Source: Pseudomonadota bacterium
GTDB taxonomy: Bacteria; Bdellovibrionota; UBA1018
DNA length: 64,000 nt
NCBI GenBank assembly: GCA_027485695.1
Contig: JAIXQO010000001.1
Coordinates: 682,001-746,000, forward strand
Reading direction: 5' to 3'
Part shown: piece by piece, positions 35,956 through 43,756 of the stretch
Layout of the letters: every line of letters begins with the position of its first letter
Position numbering within the stretch: position 1 is the stretch's first letter
Notes under the pieces: model-generated
What the model saw: only the letters and a program-made list of their open reading frames with translations
Database searches by the model: none
What the model was told of the DNA's origin: nothing
Translations under genes and position numbers: made by a program

Positions 35956-35973
35956 ATTGTAGCTTTTTACAAT
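35956..35973. promoter_or_regulatory. Candidate LysR operator
   Basis: ATTGTA and TACAAT form a perfect inverted repeat with a six-base spacer. This includes the T-N11-A pattern of LysR boxes. A second repeat, CATAT-N7-ATATG, lies at 35933-35949 over the regulator start. Both are in the 83-base divergent region. Confidence 0.5.
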
Positions 35974-36018
35974 CAACGTTTTTGCCTATCCTGGTTTCAA
36001 GAAACGAGAGGAAATTTT

Positions 36019-36624
36019 ATGAAAATCGTCATCATCGGAGCTAATGGAACCATCGGTCAATCGGTCGCAAAACGCCTGGAGCAAGAAGGGCATGAACTCA
36101 TCAAGGTGGGTAAGTCCTCCGGCCAATATCAAGTAAACATCGAAGACGCGAAGAGCGTCGCGGAACTCTACCGCAAGATCGGCAGTTTCGATGCCGTCGT
36201 GAACGCATCGGGTGACTTGGCCTTCGCGCCATTCGCCGATATCACGCAGGCACAATGGGAACTGGGTCTGAGTAGTAAGCTCATGGGACAAGTGAATCTC
36301 GTACAGCAGGCGCTCCCGTATATTCGCGAAAAAGGATCGTTCACTTTGGTTTCCGGCGTTCTCAGCGATGAACCGATTTTTGCTGGCGTCGCCGCGACGA
36401 TGGTAAACAAAGCACTCGAAGGATTCGTTCAGGCGGTTGCGTTTGAGTTGCCAAAAGGACTCCGCATCAATTTAGTGAGCCCAACCGTGCTCGAAGAATC
36501 ACTGCCCGCTTATGGGGCGTTTTTCAAAGGATTCACACCAACGAATGGTGCTCGCGTTGCTGACGCCTATCTTCGATCGGTTGCGGGAATTCAAACGGGT
36601 CGTATTTACGTCGTGAATGGTTAA
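36019..36624 (+). CDS. Short-chain dehydrogenase/reductase
   Basis: The start MKIVIIGANG has AGAGGA upstream. The Rossmann motif GANGTIGQS is clear, and VVNASGD matches the NNAG-like motif. SGVLSDEP carries the Ser of the active-site region. The usual YxxxK is replaced by a looser AATMVNKALEGF: the Lys is kept, but the Tyr is not obvious. Length is 201 residues, short for an SDR but usual for this subgroup. It is probably regulated by the divergent LysR gene. The substrate is unknown. Confidence 0.82.
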   Translation: MKIVIIGANGTIGQSVAKRLEQEGHELIKVGKSSGQYQVNIEDAKSVAELYRKIGSFDAVVNASGDLAFAPFADITQAQWELGLSSKLMGQVNLVQQALPYIREKGSFTLVSGVLSDEPIFAGVAATMVNKALEGFVQAVAFELPKGLRINLVSPTVLEESLPAYGAFFKGFTPTNGARVADAYLRSVAGIQTGRIYVVNG

Positions 36625-36629
36625 ACGAA

Positions 36630-36671
36630 AACCCCCGCGTTTCGAAGCTCGAAGCACGGGGGTTCGGTTTT
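36630..36671. terminator. Intrinsic terminator after the SDR gene
   Basis: AACCCCCG (36630-36637) pairs with CGGGGGTT (36657-36664), with an inner TTCGA/TCGAA hairpin. A TTTT run follows at 36668-36671. The element may also serve the convergent gene. Confidence 0.8.
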
Positions 36672-36711
36672 GAGGGATGAGCGATTTTGAATTCGAGCGG
36701 CTCAGGCCAAA

Positions 36712-37389
36712 TTAGAGGCCGATTGCCATGCCGGCTTGGAAAACCAGAGCATCGTTGTGGATATCGTCGCCGCCGAAATCATTGATCTTAGTGATGGACC
36801 GTTCATAGTCGGCGCTGACGAGGAGAGCGAACTTCTCGCTGAAACCGATTTTCGCGCCGATACCGGCTACGCCAGGGAGGTCGAAATCTTTGAGAGGGAA
36901 TCCAGGACCGCCGCCGACGTTGAGATTACCGATTTCAACGCTCTTGCTGACCGCCCACGAAGGACGCACGCCAGCTCGAATGAAAAATGCGGTCGTGTCG
37001 ACGTCGCCCAAGTAGAATTTCGCGTACACGGGGACGCCGAGGTAATCGAGATTCACGCGGGAGTTATCGCCAATTTTGAGTCCGAATGAGCGATACGCTG
37101 CACCGGTCTCGAGCACGACCGGACCGCTGCCCAAGTCAACCGTCAGCGATGCCGCGACGTCGGTTTTGCGACTATCGATGTTCGCGCGTTGGTTGTTTTG
37201 GTCGGTGATGAGGTCGTCGTTTACGGTGAGTTTCGAGGAGCTCATGCCGGCCGTGAGGTTGATGCGCGGGATGGCTTTGCCACTCGAAGAAGAACCAGAG
37301 TCCGAATAGGAGCTCGAAGTTCCGTCTGCGGCGACGGCTGAGAAACTCATCAAAACGAGAGCTGCAGTAATGGATGGAATGGTTTTCAT
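36712..37389 (-). CDS. Small outer-membrane beta-barrel protein
   Basis: The frame is open upstream, but MKTIPSITAALVLMSFSAVAA at 37389 is a clear signal peptide with AAAGG upstream. The mature protein (about 200 residues) starts with a Ser-rich stretch and continues with amphipathic strands (DYLGVPVYAKFYLGD, FALLVSADYERSITKI). It resembles the eight-stranded OmpA/OprF-like or porin-family small barrels. Function unknown. Confidence 0.75.
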   Translation of the reverse strand: MKTIPSITAALVLMSFSAVAADGTSSSYSDSGSSSSGKAIPRINLTAGMSSSKLTVNDDLITDQNNQRANIDSRKTDVAASLTVDLGSGPVVLETGAAYRSFGLKIGDNSRVNLDYLGVPVYAKFYLGDVDTTAFFIRAGVRPSWAVSKSVEIGNLNVGGGPGFPLKDFDLPGVAGIGAKIGFSEKFALLVSADYERSITKINDFGGDDIHNDALVFQAGMAIGL

Positions 37390-37526
37390 ACGGGATGCCT
37401 TTCTGTTTGCAGAGAAATTGAGATCTCTAGAACATTTCGTTCGTGATGAGTACGAATGCCAGAAGCAGGCCGAATGCCTTTGGGGTGTTTTGCCCCGCTC
37501 GGCGCGGGAGAGAGCGAGAATCAATC

Positions 37527-38486
37527 TCAGTAGTCTAAAAGGACGAGGCCTGAATCCGAGTTTTCCGGCAGTTTCGGAAGGGGAAGTAGGGCTTGAAGGG
37601 CGCAGTCGTAGACGATATCGAGTGAATGGACCGCGAATTGGGAGAATTGAGATAATAGATCGAATTCGGATAGAGCGAGTTTGCGATTCATATTTTCGAT
37701 CAGAAATTTCGAAGAAGTCGAACGGAACAAGTCGAGTCCCGGCGAGGAGATTTCGTCCAGCAAGCGCTGTAGCCTGGGTGACTGCGCGAGATAGGTTCGC
37801 ATCGAAGGTTCATTCCGTATTCGAAGCGGTTCCCAGTGCAAAGATGTCCAAGTTTCGATTCGAGCACGTCCCTGAAAAAACGGATTCTGAGTTGAGTCAG
37901 CGAGGGAGACGAGTGCCGTGAAAACGACTGGTGCGGGGGCTGTTCCCCGAGCGTGATCCAACTGAATGCGAACCATCATCCAGGCGAAGAGTTCTTTTGC
38001 GATTTTCGGCGCATCCAGACGAGTCCAGCGATCCCAGGCTTCGTGGATGTTTCCTTGGCGGATCAAAATCTGGATTTGGACGAGTTGCAGTTGAAAAGGG
38101 TGGATCAGTAAACGCGAAAGGTCCTGGGAGGCGAGCGCATAGTCTCCAGCTTCGAAAGCAGCTCTGACCCGTGCTTGGCGAGAAGCTTCAATGAGGGGAG
38201 GGGAGCTGTTTGGATTTTGGATCAAATGAGTCAGGCTTAAGAGGGCCCGCCACCAATCTCCGGTTTCAAAGTAGAGTTGAGCTTTCTCTTCTTCGAGTTC
38301 AAACCAAACACGTTCGTGATCCAGCGCCCATTTCTCCAGTTCGAAGATCAGTTCGCGCGCTTCTATATAGAGGTGTTTCTCGCGTAACGTGCGCAAGAAT
38401 CGTATGGGGTCTTGGCTCAGAGCGCTGCTATCCGCAACCGAAGGCTTGGGGTGAGTGTGCGGATGTAAATGATTTGAATCGAACAT
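37527..38486 (-). CDS. Helical-repeat protein of unknown function
   Basis: The protein has about 319 residues from ATG 38486. A GTG at 38495 is possible. There is no signal peptide. It contains TPR-like helical pairs (AQLYFETGDWWRALLSLTHL; ARVRAAFEAGDYALASQDLS). The N-terminal 20 residues are His/Pro-rich (HPHTHPKPS). It lies upstream of the small barrel gene on the same strand, 137 bases apart. No family was recognised. It may be a cytoplasmic scaffold. Confidence 0.6.
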   Translation of the reverse strand: MFDSNHLHPHTHPKPSVADSSALSQDPIRFLRTLREKHLYIEARELIFELEKWALDHERVWFELEEEKAQLYFETGDWWRALLSLTHLIQNPNSSPPLIEASRQARVRAAFEAGDYALASQDLSRLLIHPFQLQLVQIQILIRQGNIHEAWDRWTRLDAPKIAKELFAWMMVRIQLDHARGTAPAPVVFTALVSLADSTQNPFFQGRARIETWTSLHWEPLRIRNEPSMRTYLAQSPRLQRLLDEISSPGLDLFRSTSSKFLIENMNRKLALSEFDLLSQFSQFAVHSLDIVYDCALQALLPLPKLPENSDSGLVLLDY

Positions 38487-38610
38487 CTCGATCACCGGTT
38501 ATACGCCTGTTGTCACTTTTTTCAACTTTTACTAAATAAAAAACAGAAGAAACACCTCGTTTCTTATTCCACGTTTGGGAGTGTTTTTAAGCCCGAAAAA
38601 GCATTTTTCC

Positions 38611-38639
38611 TTGTCATTTCCATCATAAGCCTTTAGAAA
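38611..38639 (+). promoter_or_regulatory. Sigma-70-like promoter of the rpsB operon
   Basis: TTGTCA (38611-38616) and TAGAAA (38634-38639) are separated by exactly 17 bases. This places the start of transcription near 38646 and leaves a leader of about 185 bases before rpsB. Confidence 0.65.
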
Positions 38640-38654
38640 CAAGGGCATTAAACA

Positions 38655-38741
38655 CACTTCGGGAACTCGTGGTGCCCCATCAGCAGACACCTGCTGAGAA
38701 GGTCAACCGAAGTGGAAGACGCGCTTGAAGCTATTCAGGCG
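38655..38741 (+). promoter_or_regulatory. Structured 5' leader of rpsB
   Basis: Three helices are visible: CACTTCGG/CCGAAGTG (38655-38662 with 38707-38714), an inner CAGCAG/CTGCTG (38681-38686 with 38691-38696), and CGCTTGAA/TTCAGGCG (38722-38729 with 38734-38741). Feedback by protein S2 on the rpsB-tsf leader is known in enterobacteria. This leader may serve the same purpose, though its sequence is not one I recognise. Confidence 0.5.
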
Positions 38742-38830
38742 TTAACCGCGAGGTGGTCGGGATTTTAGAATTTCTTTTAAGAGATCCTCTGCTCCTTCCT
38801 ACCTCTGCATTAAAATTGGAGAGTAAGAAA

Positions 38831-39688
38831 ATGCCTCAAATCACTATGCGTGAATTGCTGGAAGCTGGCGTCCACTTCGGACACCAAACCCGCCGTTGGA
38901 ACCCAAAAATGAAACCTTACGTGTTCGGCGCACGTAACGGTATCTACATCATCGACCTTCAGAAAACGGCTGAGATGACGAAGTCCGCTTGCGACTTCGC
39001 AACCAAGATCTCCTCCGAAGGCAAAAAAATCCTTTTCGTCGGAACCAAAAAACAAGCCAAAGAAGTAGTTCAAGAAGAAGCGATCCGCGCGAACATGCAC
39101 TTCGTGACTCACCGTTGGCTCGGCGGCATGCTCACGAACTACCAAACGGTCAAAGCATCGATCGACCGCTTGAAAAAAATGGAAGCACTCAAAGAATCCG
39201 AAGCATGGAGTGACGTTCCTAAAAAAGAACAGTCCATGATTTCCCGCGATATCGAGAAGCTCAAGAAGTCCCTCGGCGGCATCGAAGACATGAAGAAGCT
39301 CCCAGGCGCGCTCTTCGTCGTCGACACCTCCAAAGAACACATCGCAGTCAAAGAAGCGAAAAAACTCGGCATCCCAACGATTGCTGTCGTTGACACGAAC
39401 TGCGATCCATCGGGCGTTCAGTACGTGATCCCAGGCAACGACGACGCAATCCGTTCCGTTCGCCTCTTCTCGAAACTCATTGCAGACAGCTGCATCGAAG
39501 GCGCTCGCGTGTTCCAAGAGAAACTCCGCGCTCAAGACGTCAATTTCGACTCCAAAGAAGAGTCCGACGCTGAGAAGAAAGTTTCGAAATTCGAAGGCGA
39601 CATCGATCTTCGCGGTCAAGACGAAGCTGACCTCGAGGCAGCTGCTGCCGAAGTCGTTGATGGCGAAACTCCTGCGGCGACCACCTAA
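38831..39688 (+). CDS. rpsB: 30S ribosomal protein S2
   Basis: The start [19 protein letters not shown] at 38831 has GGAGAG upstream, although the frame is open farther 5'. S2 binds the back of the 30S subunit between head and body. Motifs include [17 protein letters not shown] and [12 protein letters not shown]. Length is 285 residues, longer than E. coli S2 by an acidic C-terminal tail. It is the first gene of rpsB-tsf-pyrH-frr. Confidence 0.98.
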   Translation: MPQITMRELLEAGVHFGHQTRRWNPKMKPYVFGARNGIYIIDLQKTAEMTKSACDFATKISSEGKKILFVGTKKQAKEVVQEEAIRANMHFVTHRWLGGMLTNYQTVKASIDRLKKMEALKESEAWSDVPKKEQSMISRDIEKLKKSLGGIEDMKKLPGALFVVDTSKEHIAVKEAKKLGIPTIAVVDTNCDPSGVQYVIPGNDDAIRSVRLFSKLIADSCIEGARVFQEKLRAQDVNFDSKEESDAEKKVSKFEGDIDLRGQDEADLEAAAAEVVDGETPAATT

Positions 39689-39729
39689 TTGGTGTGATTT
39701 CACTCTCTCAACAGAAAAGAGAATAGAAA

Positions 39730-40650
39730 ATGTCTGCTACTGCTAGCATGGTTAAAGAACTCCGGGAAAAAACCGGAGCTGGAATGCTCGATTGCAAAAA
39801 AGCACTCGACGAAACGCAAGGCGACTTTGAAAAAGCCGTCGAATTCCTTCGTAAAAAAGGCATGGCATCGGCTGCTAAAAAAGCCGGTCGCGCTACCAAA
39901 GAAGGTACCATCTCCTCAAACATTCATGGCGCCGGCGAAGTCGGTGTCATGGTTGAAGTGAATTGCGAAACGGACTTCGTCGCACGCACCGAACAATTCA
40001 AAATGTTCGTGAACGATCTCTCGGCACACGTCCTTGAAACGACGAAGCCGGGCGACGCCAACTCAGTCCTTCTTTCGCAGAAGTTCGTTAAGAACTCCGC
40101 AAAGACGGTCGAAGAAGTGCTCCGTGAAACGATTGCAACTCTCGGCGAAAACATCATGATTGGTCGTTTCGCGCGTTGGTCGCTTGCTGACGCTGCGAAA
40201 AAAGGAACGATCAGTTCCTATATTCACGGCGAAGGTCGTGTCGGCGTGATGCTCGAAGTGAACTGTGAAAAAGACGAGACCGCGAAATCGGAAGCGTTCA
40301 AAAATGCAGTTCGCGACGTGGCTATGCACATCGCTGCAGCGAATCCAGGTTTCGTGTCACCATCTGACGTCCCAGCCGAAGTGATCGCAAAAGAGAAGGA
40401 AATTTTCCTGGCTCAGATGGCGAACTCTGGAAAACCTGCGAACGTTCTTGAGAAAATCGCTGAAGGTAAGATCAATAAATTCTACGAAGAAAACACGCTT
40501 GTGAAACAAGCCTTCGTAAAAGATCCGAACCTCACGGTTGAAAAGTTCCTCGCTACGGTAGCGAACGGCGACAAAGTCACCGTTCGTCGTTTCGTACGCT
40601 GGGCGCTGGGCGAAACCGCAGCCGCAGCAACTCAAGAGACCACTCACTAA
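39730..40650 (+). CDS. tsf: Elongation factor Ts
   Basis: EF-Ts exchanges GDP for GTP on EF-Tu. The N-terminal UBA-like module (VKELREKTGAGMLDCKKAL) and the EF-Tu-binding TDFVAR motif are present. Two copies of the dimerisation module are visible (EVGVMVEVNCETDFVA and RVGVMLEVNCEKDETA), as is usual for full-length EF-Ts. The protein has 306 residues and follows rpsB by 41 bases. Confidence 0.98.
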   Translation: MSATASMVKELREKTGAGMLDCKKALDETQGDFEKAVEFLRKKGMASAAKKAGRATKEGTISSNIHGAGEVGVMVEVNCETDFVARTEQFKMFVNDLSAHVLETTKPGDANSVLLSQKFVKNSAKTVEEVLRETIATLGENIMIGRFARWSLADAAKKGTISSYIHGEGRVGVMLEVNCEKDETAKSEAFKNAVRDVAMHIAAANPGFVSPSDVPAEVIAKEKEIFLAQMANSGKPANVLEKIAEGKINKFYEENTLVKQAFVKDPNLTVEKFLATVANGDKVTVRRFVRWALGETAAAATQETTH

Positions 40651-40683
40651 TATCGATAGGGAAGGCACCGGGGGAATAGTTTC

Positions 40684-41421
40684 ATGTATCCAACGAAAAG
40701 CGAAAAGCGCTGCCAACCCTACAAACGAATCCTGCTGAAACTGTCCGGCGAAGCTCTCGCCGGACAGTCCGGCTTCGGAATCGACACAGATATTTTGAAT
40801 GAGATCTCAAAAGAGATCGAAGACATCCACAATTCCGGCGTTGAGATCGCAATCGTTCTCGGCGGCGGAAACATTTTCCGCGGTATCAAAGGCGCGACCG
40901 CCGGCATGGATCGCGCGTCCGCCGACTACATGGGGATGCTTGCAACCGTCCTGAACTGCCTGGCACTCCAAGACGCGCTCGAGCGTCGCAATGTTCATAC
41001 GCGCGTCCAAAGCGCGATTGAAATGCAAGAGCTTGCTGAACCTTACATCCGCCGCAAAGCCGTTCGCCACCTGGAGAAACAGCGCGTGGTGATTTTCGGC
41101 GCCGGCACCGGCAACCCCTATTTTACTACCGATACCACGGCCGCACTTCGCGCAATGGAAGTGAGTGCCGAAGTGGTCATCAAAGCCACCAAAGTCGATT
41201 ACGTCTATGACGCAGATCCTGAGAAAGTTCCGAACGCCAAACCGTTCGAAACGTTGACTTATCTGGACGTTCTCAGCAAAGGTCTCAAAGTGATGGATTC
41301 GACGGCCATCTCGCTTTGCATGGATAACCAGCTTCCGATCGTCGTTTTCAATTTGCACGAACGCAATGCTTTGAAACGCCTGGTCGCAGGAGAGGCGATC
41401 GGCACCCTGGTTAAGGGATAG
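40684..41421 (+). CDS. pyrH: UMP kinase
   Basis: PyrH phosphorylates UMP to UDP in pyrimidine synthesis. The protein has 245 residues with an amino-acid-kinase fold: [31 protein letters not shown] and [17 protein letters not shown] are all conserved. The N-terminus has a short extra stretch ([12 protein letters not shown]). It lies between tsf and frr in the usual order. Confidence 0.97.
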   Translation: MYPTKSEKRCQPYKRILLKLSGEALAGQSGFGIDTDILNEISKEIEDIHNSGVEIAIVLGGGNIFRGIKGATAGMDRASADYMGMLATVLNCLALQDALERRNVHTRVQSAIEMQELAEPYIRRKAVRHLEKQRVVIFGAGTGNPYFTTDTTAALRAMEVSAEVVIKATKVDYVYDADPEKVPNAKPFETLTYLDVLSKGLKVMDSTAISLCMDNQLPIVVFNLHERNALKRLVAGEAIGTLVKG

Positions 41422-41447
41422 TTCTAACCGAGAAAGAGGACTCAAAA

Positions 41448-42005
41448 ATGTCTAAAGTTATCATCGACACGATGGTCGTTCATATGGATAAGAGCCTGAC
41501 TTCGCTCAAGGGCGAACTTGCCAAAGTGCGAACGGGCCGCGCGTCCACTGCGCTCCTCGATCCAGTTCAAGTTGACTACTACGGTACGCCGACCCCAGTT
41601 GCTCAGGTTGCGAACGTGACGACGCCAGACGCGCGCACGATCCAAATCGCGCCATGGGAAAGCACGATGCTCGGCGCGATCGAAAAAGCGATCTTGGCTG
41701 CAAACATCGGCGTGACGCCTCAAAATGACGGCAAAGTGGTTCGAATCTCCGTCCCACCGATGACCGAAGAACGCCGCAAAGAAATGGTCAAAGTCGTGAA
41801 GAAACTCGGCGAAGAATCCAAAGTTGCCATCCGCAACACGCGCCGCGATTCGAACGAAGAAGTGAAGAAGATCGAAAAAGCCAAAGAGATCTCCGAAGAC
41901 GAAGGCAAAAAGGTCCTCGAGCAGATCCAGAAGAAAACGGACGAAAAAGTCGCTGAAGTCGACAAACTCGTTACCGCCAAAGAAAAAGAAATCATGACCA
42001 TCTAG
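41448..42005 (+). CDS. frr: Ribosome recycling factor
   Basis: RRF splits the post-termination ribosome together with EF-G. The protein has 185 residues, the normal length. Motifs VRTGRASTALLD, VDYYGTPTPVAQVAN and the C-terminal RNTRRDSNEEVKK are typical. AGAGGA precedes the ATG. A long hairpin follows the stop before uppS. Confidence 0.97.
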   Translation: MSKVIIDTMVVHMDKSLTSLKGELAKVRTGRASTALLDPVQVDYYGTPTPVAQVANVTTPDARTIQIAPWESTMLGAIEKAILAANIGVTPQNDGKVVRISVPPMTEERRKEMVKVVKKLGEESKVAIRNTRRDSNEEVKKIEKAKEISEDEGKKVLEQIQKKTDEKVAEVDKLVTAKEKEIMTI

Positions 42006-42009
42006 TCGT

Positions 42010-42082
42010 TCAGAAGAAATTTTTTGGCTGACGGGGAAGCTCGCTTTACTTGCTTCCTCTAACGCTCAAAAAATTTTTCTGA
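42010..42082 (+). repeat. Stem-loop between frr and uppS
   Basis: TCAGAAGAAATTTTTTG (42010-42026) pairs with CAAAAAATTTTTCTGA (42067-42082) with one bulge. An inner GGAAGC/GCTTCC pair (42035-42040 with 42052-42057) extends it. It may attenuate or stabilise the mRNA between the two gene groups. Confidence 0.75.
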
Positions 42083-42115
42083 AGCGCCTGGATGTTCGGA
42101 TCAGGTCAAACCAAA

Positions 42116-42847
42116 ATGACCAAGATACCCAACCACGTAGCGATCATCATGGATGGAAACGGTCGCTGGGCCCAGGCGCGAGGCAACCCCCGTGCTTATG
42201 GCCATATTCGTGGCGTATCACGGATCAAACCGGTCGTGCTGGAGGCGAATCGCCTGGGCATTCGGGCGGTCACTCTCTACGCGTTTTCTACCGAGAATTG
42301 GAAACGCCCGAACGCCGAGCTCTCGGTACTTTGGAAACTCCTCATCAAATTTCTGCGACGTGAGTTGGCCGAGCTCGATCGCGAGAACGTTCGACTCTCT
42401 GTGTTGGGTGAAAAACATCGACTACCTCCCGAAGTACTGAAGGAACTCGATCCCGCAATTGAGCGTTTGTCGAAAAACACGGGGCTCAGGCTCAATTTCG
42501 CCGTTTCATACGGCGGACGCTTGGATATTTTGACGGCTGCTCGCGCATTCGCTGAGCGAGTCGAGCAGGGAACTGCAAAACCAAGTGACCTGGATGAGAA
42601 CGTGTTTTCGCGACTTTTGTCGACCGGTGAACTCGGAGAGTACGGTGATGTCGACCTCCTCATTCGCACGAGCGGAGAGTTTCGAATCAGTAATTTCCTG
42701 CTTTGGCAGGCGGCTTACGCCGAATTTGTTTTCCTAGATAAAAACTGGCCGGATTTCGGCCCTGAAGATCTCCGCGAAGCCATCGGACGTTTCTCTGGTC
42801 GAGACCGTCGGTACGGTGGACTTGCGAAACCGGGCTCCACTCATTGA
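42116..42847 (+). CDS. uppS: Undecaprenyl diphosphate synthase
   Basis: UppS builds the C55 lipid carrier for peptidoglycan and glycans. Catalytic Asp13 lies in AIIMDGNGRWA. RTSGEFRISNFLLWQAAYAE is the conserved C-terminal motif. ATG 42116 has an AGG about ten bases upstream and removes an atypical N-terminal octapeptide; ATG 42092 is the alternative. The carrier made here could serve the surface-glycan enzymes at 20591-24694. Confidence 0.95.
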   Translation: MTKIPNHVAIIMDGNGRWAQARGNPRAYGHIRGVSRIKPVVLEANRLGIRAVTLYAFSTENWKRPNAELSVLWKLLIKFLRRELAELDRENVRLSVLGEKHRLPPEVLKELDPAIERLSKNTGLRLNFAVSYGGRLDILTAARAFAERVEQGTAKPSDLDENVFSRLLSTGELGEYGDVDLLIRTSGEFRISNFLLWQAAYAEFVFLDKNWPDFGPEDLREAIGRFSGRDRRYGGLAKPGSTH

Positions 42848-42863
42848 GTATAGAAGGTAACCC

Positions 42864-43694
42864 ATGAACACGAACCTCAAGCAACGTATCCAAGTAGCCG
42901 TTCCCGGCGTAGCCTTACTTCTCGGATTGATCCTTTTTGCAGGCTCGTTTGGCGCCGTCATCATCTCGGCCGTGATCTCGATCATGATGATCTACGAGTT
43001 CTCGCACATTGTTTTCTCGCTCCCCGATCAAAAAGAGAAACGCAACCTGCTGATGGGCTTGTCCTGGTTGCTCTCGTTTTCGATCTTCTGGATTCCCTCG
43101 ACGGAGTTCGGTTTGCTCGTCACGTTCTTCCTGCTTCTGACGGTTTACTTCCTCTACACTTCGGAGCGATTTAATGGCGAAGAGCTCAAAACCCATTTTC
43201 AGGAGTTTATGGCAGCGTTTTTCGGGCTGTTTTACCTGGGGTTTCTGACAACGTTTTTGATCGGTCTGCGCCAGGCATCACAAGGCAAGCACTGGACCGT
43301 CCTGTTTTTCTTCCTGGTTTGGGCGATGGATACGGGGGGGTATTTCGCTGGTCTCAAATTCGGTAAAAAGAAGCTTTTCCCCCACATCAGCCCCAAAAAA
43401 ACCTGGGAAGGCTGGTACGGCGGAGTTTTGGCGGCCGTACTCGTCACGGTGCTCTACAAATTAATTTTCTTTAAGTCCCTATCGTGGTTTGCGGTTTTTT
43501 CGGTACCTTGCCTGATTGCGATCGTTGAACCGATTGGGGATTTGGCCGAAAGCTTCTTAAAGCGGGCGTTTGATAAGAAGGATTCTGGGCAGTTATTGCC
43601 GGGTCATGGTGGTTTCTTGGACCGCTTTGATGGTGTAGTATTGAGCTTACCGGTGATGTACGCAGCGACGCGAATTTTCGGCGTCCTCGATTAG
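42864..43694 (+). CDS. cdsA: Phosphatidate cytidylyltransferase
   Basis: CdsA makes CDP-diacylglycerol, the precursor of membrane phospholipids. The protein has 276 residues with about eight membrane helices. The signature SFLKRAFDKKDSGQLLPGHGG followed by DRFDG is complete. AGAAGG precedes the ATG. The next gene is rseP; the dxr gene, which often lies between them, is not here. Confidence 0.96.
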   Translation: MNTNLKQRIQVAVPGVALLLGLILFAGSFGAVIISAVISIMMIYEFSHIVFSLPDQKEKRNLLMGLSWLLSFSIFWIPSTEFGLLVTFFLLLTVYFLYTSERFNGEELKTHFQEFMAAFFGLFYLGFLTTFLIGLRQASQGKHWTVLFFFLVWAMDTGGYFAGLKFGKKKLFPHISPKKTWEGWYGGVLAAVLVTVLYKLIFFKSLSWFAVFSVPCLIAIVEPIGDLAESFLKRAFDKKDSGQLLPGHGGFLDRFDGVVLSLPVMYAATRIFGVLD

Positions 43695-43756
43695 TCCCTG
43701 ATACCGCATTCGATTTCCGAACGCGGAGAACACCGGTACGACTGGAGAAGCCCTTG

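Noticed and set aside
38641..38760. A possible tRNA in the rpsB leader
   Set aside because: The helices do not form an acceptor, D, anticodon and T arm arrangement, and no T-loop motif is present.
38810..39703. A 297-codon open frame opposite rpsB
   Set aside because: rpsB is certain. The antisense frame is Phe/Asp-rich because of the codon use of the real gene.
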